Shown here in pieces: positions 39,365 to 50,253 of a stretch of DNA of 64,000 bases. Position 1 is the first letter of the stretch, and each line of letters begins with the position of its first letter. The notes below the pieces were generated by a model. It was given only the letters and a program-made list of their open reading frames with translations, was not told the origin of the DNA and ran no database searches. Source of the DNA: Rhynochetos jubatus (taxonomy: Eukaryota; Chordata; Aves; Eurypygiformes; Rhynochetidae); the NCBI GenBank assembly GCA_027574665.1, contig CM050657.1:24840700-24904699 (forward strand), given 5' to 3'. Position numbers and translations under genes: made by a program.

Positions 39365-42300
39365 GTAAGATTTAATACTTTATATATATTTTTTTTCTTT
39401 AAATCTCTTTAATGTTTTCACTCCACCTTTCGTATGCTTGCTTCATTCCAAGACTGTTAAAAAAGGCGATAATAATCCCATACTTGTTTACATTGGCCAT
39501 GTTTCTTCTCTAGTCAGAACAAATAATAGATTAGGGAAAAAAGGCAAATTTCTATTCTAATATGATATTCTTATAATTCAGTCTTGAATATACTGAAAGG
39601 CTAAAAAAATGCTTCTGATTGGTCTTTCTCCTACTACACCTTTAAATAAAACTTCTGAAGGCACTGTGACAAGGTACTTTTCCCACGTTCCCACACTAGA
39701 GTTGTTCAGATTATCTTGTTCCAGGTAGCGAGCTGGCTTTCATGTGCATGCATGCATCAAAGCACACCTCAACCGCCGGTGGGAGTGAAAGATGTGTTTT
39801 TATCCTGCTTACTGTCTTCATATTGAGACATTTCAGTAGGAATTGATTTTCTAAAAAGGCTGTAAGGATCTACAGTTGACTGCCTAAAGTGGAGAAAAAC
39901 GCAGCTGGAAATGGTACTAGGAGAATAGATATGCTACAAATTATAAGGAATTAAGATGAAAATGAGGCTTGGATTAGGGATAAACCAACCAGATGTAATC
40001 GTATTATGTGGATGTCATTTAGAACTAACCTGACCTTCATAGTTGTCATTTTTGAATCAGAGAATGATTCTGAAGGAAAAAAAAAAAAAGCAGTTTGGCT
40101 GCTGCACCTGAAGGTAAATTTGTAGACTGACATTTACAAGGAAAAAAGGTTTTCATTGTAAAATGAGAAGGCCTGGTCAAAAGGACCTTGTAATGAAATG
40201 TGTGCGATATTATGATTCCATTTTCAAGTTCTCACTTAGAGCAGAACCACGTTTTAATTTTTTCAGGGATGTACTAGTTCCCCACTCACACAAGTATTTT
40301 GAAGACCATTTGTGTTAAAAAAATAGAATACCTATGGAATATTCCCACATTTTCTAAGTGATCTTATTGTTCAAACCCCCGTGATTTGTCCTGTAAACCC
40401 CAATGTGGCCTCTCTGCACTGTAGAAAGGTTCTGTTTCCATTCTGTGGGGTCATCTCAAATTAAATACTCTCGCATTAGCTCGGAATTTGTATTAACATG
40501 GGTGCAATTGTTGCTTTTTTTTTGTTTGTTTTGTCGAATACTGCTTTCTGTGTAGTTACTTCTGCCTTATTCAAAGCAGGGCAGACAGACTTGTGGCTAC
40601 GCAGTACTAAATATCCGTATAGTATTTTCATTAAAAAAACCCCAGAGGTGAAATAAAGAGTCAAACGCTTTAATCTAGACCATGTTTTCTTTAGGTCATT
40701 TATGGTACCATAATATTGTCTTTCCTTGTTTCTGCTACCTTTAGGAACAATCTTCATAAAACTAAAGACGTTACTGTCCCCCTAGTGGGATAACAGATGG
40801 AAATAAAATATTAAACAATGTGCTGAAAAATGCAAGATAGCAAAAAGTTGCACACAATGATTCCTGTACCAAGCTCTCTGGTGAATTACGTGCTACACAG
40901 GGAGAAAATAAAGACGAGTTTAGCCTCAAAAAAGGAAGGGCAGAGTCACATCCCCAAAAACTTAAAATATGTGTTGAGACTGCTAGAGGTCTGATCAACT
41001 ACTGACAGTTAAACCAAAAGTCAGGTTAATCCCTACCATGCAAGTGATTTCAGACAGGAGTTAGTTATGAAGGCATAAAACAGAAAAGCTCCTCTAAAGC
41101 AGTCAGCTGGATACCCCGGTAAAGCGTCAGAGGACTCTGCCTTCTCTGAAACCAACAGGGAAGGCTGAATGTGTTTCTTGGGGCGGTAAGCGTGCGGCAA
41201 AGACAAAAAAAAATTGAAAGCCTCGTTTTCTCTGGCCAAAGAGGACTTAGCTTTTTTCCTGCCAAATGTAATACGGCCCTTGCATAAGCGGTGCGCACTA
41301 ACCTCCAGTTTAATTTGGAAAGAATTCCAACACTTATTTTCAAGTCCTATGAACCCATATACACACTTGAAGTAATTACCCGAGGTAACAATATAAAGCA
41401 GAAGTTAGAAATTCACCTTAAAAACCAAGTTCCTTAACAATCCAATGACTTTCCACTTAGTGTTTGCTTAAAAATAATTTTGAATTGAAAGCTTTTCTTG
41501 TTTATATACCTAATAGATTATAGAAGTATTCAGTAAGAGTAGTTAAAGTATCAGAGATATTGCATGTTACTTCTATTTTAAGGCTTGTACAGTTCACTAA
41601 GGTAACCTAGAGCTTTGCAGCCACCAAAAGGCACATTGTTACCACCTCTTTAAAGTTGAATAGTCATTCAGAGGCCACGTACAGGTGAGATCAGCTCACT
41701 TTTTTTCTGCTGAAATTTATTCTTTCTTTTGTTCAGCGAAGGGCAGGACCTTCTCTTTCAGTAGCAGGATGATCTTAGATCACTTCTGGGTCAATGTACT
41801 TCATAGGCGCTATTTGCAGTAGATGCTGAGTGTAGAATGTATTCATGTGGGCTCTCCAGTGAAATCCAATTACAGAGGAAAACCACAACTGTATTGGCTT
41901 TTGAGCTGTCAGGGCTTTTAACAAGGGCAATATGATTACTAAAGGAATTGGTTATTTGGCGGAGGGTGGTCAAGTACAGAAGCCTTGCTTACGAGAATAA
42001 TATCCTTAATCTTCAGGAACAATTTTAAAAGCCCAAATATTTTCTGCAGTAAATATAAATCAATTTGTATTCTTCTTGTGCACGTAACCTAGCAGTTGAC
42101 AATGCAATGCTTGTGTTGTCTTAGTTGTAAGTTATTTACCCATATTTTTAAAGATGAAGTTTATTGCAAAGCAGGGAGCCTTTATGTCAGTCTGATCTTG
42201 GAGCTGCTGTGCATGCATTAGCCATACATCCTTAAAACAGGGCAGTCACGACGAAATTCAGATATCAACTTGAACGGCACTGTTTTAGTAGAACACCCAC

Positions 42301-44400
42301 TCTTTAACTACCCATTTCAGACATTTGAAAATTATTTGACCTTGTGAATACTTTTGATTATGAGCTCAAAGTTTACGTAAGTTCATACTCATTTATGTAC
42401 CTGTATCACTGTTATTTTTTCTGTTGTTTGACCACCAGACATATCTAGAGAAAGCACTCATACCTGTTTCAATCTAATTTTTAAGATAGGCTCTCCTTTC
42501 CTCGGCAGATTCTGTGTACGTATGACAGCTAAATACGTTTTTCCTGAACACTCTGAGCGGTGTTTTCACACATTTCTTTTTACTGTAGCCTCTTACTGGA
42601 GACAGGGATTGGTATATTCGGAGACTACCTTTTCTTTGCCTGGCTCTGTCACACTGGTGGCTCATCAATGTGGTGTTGTTGACTTAATGAAATCACCTCT
42701 TTTTCCATGTGTCCTTTTTCAGTGATGAATCACCAGTTTGCTGAAGTTCCTGAGCATGAGCAGGCACTTTTTATCATTACTATGAAACAGTATTTCTATA
42801 AGACCAGTTCTCAAGGTCACCTTTGTTTCTGCTTGGGTTAGCCTCTTTCTATATTGACTTGCAATGTAGAATTGCCTTCCGGTTTTGTCACTAGCAGAAG
42901 TAATTAACACAGTTCTGGTTTTGTGCCAAGACCATTAATGGAAATCAAAATAACAATCCCGTGGCAGATTCACAGGGATCTTCACTAGTTACTTCCCCTT
43001 GTGCCATGAACTTTACATTTTCAGAGTAACCGTTATTGCCCTCTCTTTAGGCAGTTCTGTATATATGTTACAAATGAAATACTAAAACCTGCCTTTTCCA
43101 TCTTAACTGATGCAAGAAACTATTAATTTTAGACCTATTTAACTAGATTCTTACTTCCATATACCTCTGTGGATGTCCACTTCTTTGTTCACCTTCTGCA
43201 TTTACAACTCCAAAAAATGTATTTCCTTCTTTTAAAATTTCACTGCAATTACCATTTCCTTGAGAAATTCCTTGTCTCTGATATGTAGCTGAAATCTGGT
43301 GGTTAATAGTTCCTCTGATCAAAAGTTAAAACATAGGATGTCTGGTTCATGTTTGAAGCTTTTCCCTATGATTGTTTTCCTCTGAAGGTAAAAACTTCCA
43401 CATATTCTTACACCATGGGCTTAAAATTGCATTTTCCACACAAGTTTTGACACCCTCAGTTCAGTTGTTTTCAGAAAGTAGTCCATGTAGTGTTCCAGAG
43501 TTTGTCTTTTTGGAATTTGAGAAGCTCTTTGCGTACTCTTCAGTAGAGAAATCCCTTGGAATACCAGGATCTGAACGCTAGTCACAGCCCTTGTTCTCCA
43601 TGATGAGTAGGAAGCTGCCCTGTCCCATAATGACATCTTGTTGTGGACTTACTAGTGCACTTGAGGCTCTGACACCCAGTTTGCTGCAGGACATGCCTAG
43701 TGTTATTCCAGCGCAGTCTCACAGCAAATAAAAGTTTAACCTATGCTGTCGTTTCCTGTTTATTAGACACTTACATGTTTAGTTTGCGTAATTAGGCACC
43801 ACTAGGGCTTGGGGTTTTAACACTCGATGGAGTATTCAGTGTCTCTAGTCCAGGCACAACTGCTATTCCATTATGGATCGGTATCTCTGGCAACACCAGA
43901 CTTTACCACTGGCCCGCAGTAGCCCAAATTTGTCTCTGTCTTTGCTGTTGTTTTCTAAACTGTCAGCATGCTGCAGAAAGCAAAGGTGTAGATGGATGTT
44001 TCTTTGAGGTCTGCATTTGAATCTGGCAAACCATGGTGCCTTAGCAGAGCTTTGCAAGTTAGTTTGGGTCTTGTCTTTGGTACAGAGAGGCTTTAACCTG
44101 GTCGAACTTTCCAATTATCACTTCCTTAACAAATCACTCCTCATGCTTAACATGCTTAAATTTGTAGGTGGCATCAGATTTAGCAGTCCCGTCGTTTGTA
44201 TGTTACTAGCTTGTAGACTAGCTGTCAAAGCTAGAAAGGTTTATTCATTGGGGTTGGTTTCTTGATTTTTGATATGCCTAGAGGTGCTGGATGCCAAACA
44301 ATCTTTTCTCCCTTTATAAAAAAGAAGTAGAGAACTTCAAAGTCTGTTTGGCAGTGCTGGTTAAAAGCATTCATACTTCATGTTTACACGCATGGGCATG

Positions 44401-44460
44401 TATATAGATGCATGTATGTGTATTATACACGTATATGTACGTTATATACATATATATGTT
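44401..44460 (+). repeat. Alternating purine-pyrimidine (TA/TG/CG) tract
   Basis: This run of TA, TG, CA and CG steps includes the near-palindrome GTGTATTATACAC and ends in (TA)n. It is imperfect, so probably an aged dinucleotide repeat. Confidence 0.7.
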
Positions 44461-44605
44461 GGTTTAAAAATAGGGGGGTATATAATTAAATAAAAAACAT
44501 CCTAAATGGAATTTGTGTGCTATTTATGGTATTTGTGTGTTATTAAACACACACAAGAAGCATAATCCTAGCTGATGCTTAAATCTTGTTTCATTTGGGG
44601 CATAA

Positions 44606-44692
44606 TTTCTACCAAACTTCCCTAGCAAATAAGGAAATACAAAGCACAATACAAACTTCCCTAGCACCGTTTTCTACCGAACTTCCATAGCA
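44606..44692 (+). repeat. Degenerate local direct repeat
   Basis: A 22-nt unit at 44606-44627 recurs at 44671-44692 with two mismatches (core AACTTCC then TAGCA). A shorter 16-nt copy lies between them at 44651-44666. Spacing is about 65 nt between the full units. Confidence 0.75.
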
Positions 44693-47600
44693 CGGTACAG
44701 ATCTGCTAGCAGTGGTAGGAGTTGTGGCAACTGTTCTATATCTCCATCCTTGGTTCCCAAAGAAAAAAAGCACTATTTTTTTTTTTTCCAGTGGTGACTG
44801 CTTGACCCTTTAGAACTTAGCAAATTGTTTTTAGAAAATGGTATTCTGGGCAGCACACAGTGACATTGATGGATCCTGGAAGTAGCATTCTGCTGAGGCT
44901 TACTGCTTGATTTTGGCCAGTTAACTAGGGGCCGTCCTACCAGGTTCACTCCTTCATAAAACGATCGGTTTCACAAACGGGGAACTGCTTAGACAAGCTG
45001 ACCAGGCCTGGGTATTTTCAGTAGTTCAGGACCTTCAGAGAAACAAAGGTATTTAGGAAAGGGCCAGGCATGTATGCACTATCAGTCCTTTCACTAACTT
45101 TCCTTCTGAGATGACAAGGCATAGCAGAGGATCCAGCTGAACATTAATAATATACTTCAAAATGAAAGCAATAATGTTAGCTTAGTTTGGTTCCCCTGTA
45201 GTCTGTCGAAGAACAGCCTTCAGAATTGCTTCAAAGGTATGTTGCAAGGCTGAGACTTCCTTTTTTGCAAGTTGAAATTTTCCTTTCTCAGTAGTTCTGA
45301 GGAGGGTTAATCAGGAAACAGGGAAGTGGAACAGATACAGTGATTGCTTCGTGTGTCTTGGGATTTTTTTCCAAATGGGAAATTAAAATCCTTTCAAACG
45401 TGGTTGGGTGGTTTGGTTTTTTTTTTTTAGATTGGCACAATTTATATGTCCATAAATATAGCATGGATGATGCCCAAGAAAAAATACGCAGGAACTGCTA
45501 CCCTGTGTCTGTTTCACTAAAAAACATCCTTGCTCTTCAGCTCAAAATAGAGTTTCAGGCACCGTAGTGATTACATTTTGGAAATGTCTTGTGGCCATTT
45601 GTCTTTTGCACGTGGAGAATGCCTAACTGTACCGCAGGTGTTTATGGAGGTGGCTGCAGCGTACGATGCTCTGGCAACGTGTGCACTTGCCAGTAAGCTC
45701 ACGGTATTGAAAGAAAACTGGTTTTGTGAGGGCAGTGCTTTTAAGAAAGGGGAAGTTTCATAAATGATGAAAATAAGTACTTTTGCCAGAACTACAGACA
45801 TTTCTGATCTTGTTTGGAATGCTTTGTGTACACTGATATTTTTATTTATTCTAGCTTCTTTCAGATTTTCAAATTAATAGAGATGAAAATTTTTAATAAA
45901 AGCAATATTTCTGCAAAGCTCTGGAGTGTATAAGTTAAATAAAAAGAAATAAAGAAGCAGTAGAATAACCTTTAGCCAAATATCCAGCCCACATAGACAG
46001 GACAGATGCGAAGATGCTGTAGAGGAAACAGAATTTATGTGGTGCTATTAGTGAGTCTCTGCAGCATCTCTGTGTAATAGCTGGAACATAAGGTTCCCAG
46101 AGCAACGCAAGTGGCAGATCTTCTATCTCATGTTTAGCTGCCAGGATGCACGCCTTCAGTCCAACATGAGACAAGGTTTCCTTTTCACTGGCATAGGAGG
46201 AGTTGTGTTGCAACTGTCTTTAATTACCTTGCCATCATTTTTAATGTCATGAGGTAGAATCCAAGTTCGTGGCCACACGTGTAGGAGGAGACGTGAATTG
46301 GGTCATACCTTCTCTGAGCATGAGAGTGCCAAACTCCTTCAAGGAAAAATCAAATTATATCATTCTTAGTGTCATCAAGCATTAAAAATAAATGAAAATA
46401 TAATACATGGATCACAAGGAAAGAGTTATGTACAATCATTAGGTGTAGAGATCAAGAAATGTCTTTACACTATCCTTCTGTTAAAAGGAACATTTTAGTA
46501 CATTGGGATTGAATTTTAAAGGCTCAAACCTGCACTGAAGTTTGATCCATTTTGATCTTGGAATAGTTCGAGTAGCTCAGAGATCGAGATCCAAGTTTGC
46601 ATAGTTGTTTATAGTGGATGAAATGTGAACCACAAACCTGACACTGTGATATTTGCACTCAAATGTTATGTTGTAGGTATAATCCAGCTGGGGTTGTCTT
46701 ATGTTGCCTGGCAGAGCTTTGTAGCACAAGTGGCAAGCAAAAGCCTGTTGAATTACAAAAACCAACCAAAGGCTGTCTTCTGCAGGACTAAACTGGGCTG
46801 GTTTTATTCAAGCTTTTCCCATGGGATTAGTTTTTCCCCGCTACTGGGGAGACAGTGCTTGCCTTATGGAGTTTGCACTGTAGTGTGGAGTGTGGCATAG
46901 CAGTTTGTGTCAAAGGAAAACATGCTGGTTGAGTTTAGCTAATCTAGCGCAATCTGCCATTTCAGTTGGGTTATGTATCTTTTGACTGTTTACATAGCTC
47001 TAGACATGAGTCACATTTTAAGATACAGTTTTTAAATATCTGAAATTCAGAGGCTTTTGTAGACCCACGTTGCATAAGACTTTTCCTCTGAGTCAGTTCT
47101 AGAGAAATCAGAAAAATGCCACCCCGCTCCTGCTATCACAGGATTGTGTCATACTCCAGTATTGCCTCGTGCATGTCTGGGAGTGCCTTCTGCACTGAAA
47201 GACTTCTTGGCGGGCTTCCTAAATCTGCTCGAAGTCAGTGAAGGAAGTGCTAGTGGGAATTAGGATGAGGATTGGTCTATGATGTTGCAGGGAACCAAAG
47301 TGCAAAGACAGTAGTTCAACTCTAGTTGATGTTTTACAGTTTAGAGCTGAGATAAATGCAGGGGATTTAGAACATTCAGGGTTTATGATTTCTGGGTCAA
47401 ATTAGTGTTTTTGCCAAGTTCAAAGGTAATACTGTGAAATGAAACCCCTCTCCCAATCCAAGGGACGTTCATGTGGGAGAAACAGGTCTTCCATTATTCT
47501 TGTGAGTAGTGGCGTTTCATATAGCGTGTTTTTTAGAGACATTCTTCATGTAACTGGAGGTGAGTGTGCAGTGACGGGTATGTTATAGTTAATAGTTCAG

Positions 47601-47710
47601 TCACATCCCACACTAATGAATATTTTGCATGAGTGCCAATTAATTTGATATAACTGAGAAATGAAAACATGGCTGAAACCTGAAAGCTGCTGAGATAGTC
47701 AGAAATGTTT

Positions 47711-47725
47711 CATATATATATATAT
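47711..47725 (+). repeat. (AT)n dinucleotide run
   Basis: A short perfect AT repeat of about seven units in the 10.7 kb intron. Confidence 0.8.
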
Positions 47726-48837
47726 GAGACTTTATTTTTCCTTTCAGGCAGAGAAATATAATCTTTTAACTGGTGAATAAGAGACCGTAAAGATCAATAA
47801 TTCATATATTGCTAGCATGTATAGAAAACAGCAAATTATTTTATTTTTATATTAAGTATCTGAAAGAATTTGCTGGTCTTGTTCAACTGGAAAAATATGA
47901 ACGTTGAGTTTCTGGAAATCTGTTATTGTAATGATGTACCTTATATGATAGTTGAAATTTTAAAGGAACTGTTTAAGTTGACAATTGCAGACAAATTATG
48001 CAATACTGCAGATAAAACCTAACTTAATATGGGATGAATAGGCTGAATGTGATTACCTGAGAATTACTGCTAAAACAGTGACTCAGTGATGTGTGCACAG
48101 GCAATAAAGTAGTCATAGTTGTCTTTTAGTTAGTGACGTGCAAGTCCTTACAGGTTTTAGTAAAAACAGATACTAACCATGCTTTCAGAATATGTCATGA
48201 AGTCTCAGCTTCCTCCTGAGAACAAAATGCCAGATGATTACTGTTTGGATTAAAAGTCACGAAGAAAACCTGAGAATTCTGAAATGCAGAGCGGTGACTG
48301 TCAGCACCCTATCTCCTTTGTCTGGACTCTGGACTAATGATTGCTCTACATTTCATAGTGTTTGCATGAACTTTCAGATTTTCTTGTACGTTTTTAGTCC
48401 AGTTTAAGATGATGGGAGAGAGCACATTTTTTTTTCAAGCTTTGTGAAAATCAGGTCTGTTAAAACCACCGAATTCCTTCACCTACTAAATGCATATATA
48501 TTTATATTTTATTACTTTTCCTTGCACATATATTTCAAAATAATTTGTCTGTCCATTGGCTTTAAGAGATTTCATTGACTGCCAGCACCTAGAATTTTTC
48601 CATTTATGGAGTCTTCTTTTACCTAGGACTCAGAGAAGTCAGAGAAACGTCAGCTCTGTATGCAAGAGTGCTTCTTTTGACAAATTTCAGATACACTCAT
48701 TAGGAAGCAGAGTTAAATAGTTTTGTGACTTTAGAATGATTAACTATTTGTATCTCTGTATTAATGTGACATTCTTATTTATGTTGCATGGGAATTTGGT
48801 TAGAGTTGGCTAAAAGGTGTGAAAAAGGGATGAACCT

Positions 48838-49275
48838 GTGAGAGCAGAGCCAGAGGAGACCAGAAAAATTGTCAAAGGGCTGGAGAACCTCTCCTGTAGG
48901 GACAGACTGAGGGAGTTGGGATTGTTCAGCCTGGAGAAGAGAAGGCTTCAGGGAGACCTTGCTGTGGCCTTTCATTACTTACAGGGGGTTTATAAGAAAG
49001 ACAGAAACTTTTTACAAGTCCTGTAGTGACAGCATAAAGGGTAAGGGGTTTAAACTGAAAGATTGGATTGGTTTAGATTGGATATAAGGTAGAGGATGGT
49101 GAGATACTGGAACAGGCTGCCCAGAGAAGGTGTGGATGCTCCATTGCTTCAAGGTCAGATAGGACTGGGGCTTTGAGCAACCTGATCTAGTGGAAGGTGT
49201 CCCTGGCCCATGGCAGATGGGTGGACTAAGTGATCTTTTAAGGTCCCTTCCAAACCAAAACACTCTGTGATGCCA
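48838..49275 (+). mobile_element. CR1 LINE fragment (3' end, sense)
   Basis: This plus-strand CR1 tail lies in the 10.7 kb intron, about 0.8 kb upstream of the 50068 exon. Recognisable blocks are GGGCTGGAGAACCTCTCC, GGGAGTTGGGATTGTTCAGC with CTGGAGAAGAGAAGGCTTC, GGGGTTTATAAGAAAGACAG, CCTGTAGTGACAGCATAAAG, GGCTGCCCAGAGAAGGTGTG, GGCTTTGAGCAACCTGATC, GTGTCCCTGGCCCATGGC and GGTCCCTTCCAAACCAAAAC, ending at CTCTGTGATG. It is 5'-truncated and has lost an internal block of the consensus before the GGATGGTGAGATACTGG segment. Moderate divergence suggests an age between the other two copies. No coding capacity remains. Confidence 0.9.
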
Positions 49276-50067
49276 TGAAAATATAAATTGTGAAGATAGC
49301 TGAAGCACATGTTTTTAATTAATGCTGCTTGTTTGGGTTTTCTCTGAAGCAGTTGGCAAACACGATAATTAATTGGATTTAAAAATGAAACGCTTCAGTT
49401 GAGGAGCATAGTGGTGTGTATGGCATGTCCAGGTGGCTGCCTAAGGCAGGTGATTGTTTAAACGTGTGGGCTGTGAGACATCTGCATAAGCAAAACCACA
49501 GATTAGTCAGATCTGGCTGAAAGTGTGAGTTGTCCTTTCTGCTGTAACTTTCTGTCATTAATACCTCACAAAATTAGTAAGACATGCGAAGACAAGAAGT
49601 GGCACTACAGATGTGTTATATTAACTTTTGGTCACAGTCCAGTGAGATGGATGTATATAGCCTGGTCCTTGGAGAAGTTTGTTCTGTATCACAAAACCAT
49701 GAAATCTGACCAAAATCAGTGCAGCAGCCAGCCTTGTCCCTGTAGATTCAGCTTGTAGTCTGTCACAGGGACATGGACGTTGGGGATCCAGACTGACACC
49801 AATTAGCACTTCATGTCAGGCTACGTATGTGCCCTGTGTTTGTCTGACTCCAGCAGCAGGAGTAGTATTTAATTGAGCCTGTCCCTCTTTCACAAAGAGG
49901 GGCAAAACACGCTCTTTTTAGGACAGTAACTTATTGATGCCAAGTTTAAAAACTTTTATTTTTGTCTTCTATAGTGACCTTTAAGAACAATATGTCATTT
50001 AAATTTATGTAATTCCCTTCCCTTTTTTAATCACTCTTAAATTTTTTTGTTGGCTTTTTTTTTCCAG

Positions 50068-50253
50068 ACTGGAACAAACGGATTGAATACAAGCCCGGTT
50101 CTGGCAGCATACCTTTGTTTCCCAGCATTCGCCTAGAAACGTGCGATGGGCCGGTTTCCTCAATACACACCACCATTGAGTTACAGACCAATTACATTGG
50201 AAAGGGCTGTGATCGAGAAACGTACTCAGAAAAGTCTCTGCAGAAGTTATGTG
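50068..50253 (+). CDS. CLSTN2: CLSTN2 exon (probable exon 6): linker before the LNS domain
   Basis: This 186-nt exon is phase 1 at both ends. The acceptor is a long T-tract ending TTTCCAG. It encodes DWNKRIEYKPGSG, SIPLFPSIRLETCDGPVSS, IELQTNYIGKGCDRETYSEK and SLQKLCG. The RIEY-PG, LETCD, GKGCDR-TYSE and LCG motifs are calsyntenin signatures linking cadherin repeat 2 to the laminin-G-like domain. Three cysteines are probably disulfide-bonded, inferred from family conservation. The donor reads TGTG then GTACGA, a weak match to GTRAGT because +4 is C and +6 is A. It is used here because the next exon restores Gly-Ala-Ser-Ser in frame. If the intron were retained, translation would run 37 residues further, rich in Asn and Asp, to a TAA at 50367-50369. 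Confidence 0.94.

Larger units (their letters stand above)
39365..50067 (+). other. CLSTN2: CLSTN2 intron, 10703 nt, phase 1
   Basis: Starts GTAAGA and ends TTTCCAG, splitting an Asp codon G/AC. It holds a degenerate local repeat (44606-44692), an alternating TA/TG tract (44401-44460), an (AT)n run (47711-47725) and a CR1 fragment (48838-49275). No additional exon was found. Confidence 0.85.

Noticed and set aside
49580-49640. Peptide CEDKKWHYRCVILTF resembling the calsyntenin CD-EWH-Y LNS motif
   Set aside because: It lies upstream of the 50068 linker exon, while the LNS motif must follow the 56466 exon. There is no good acceptor or donor, and the similarity ends after a few residues.
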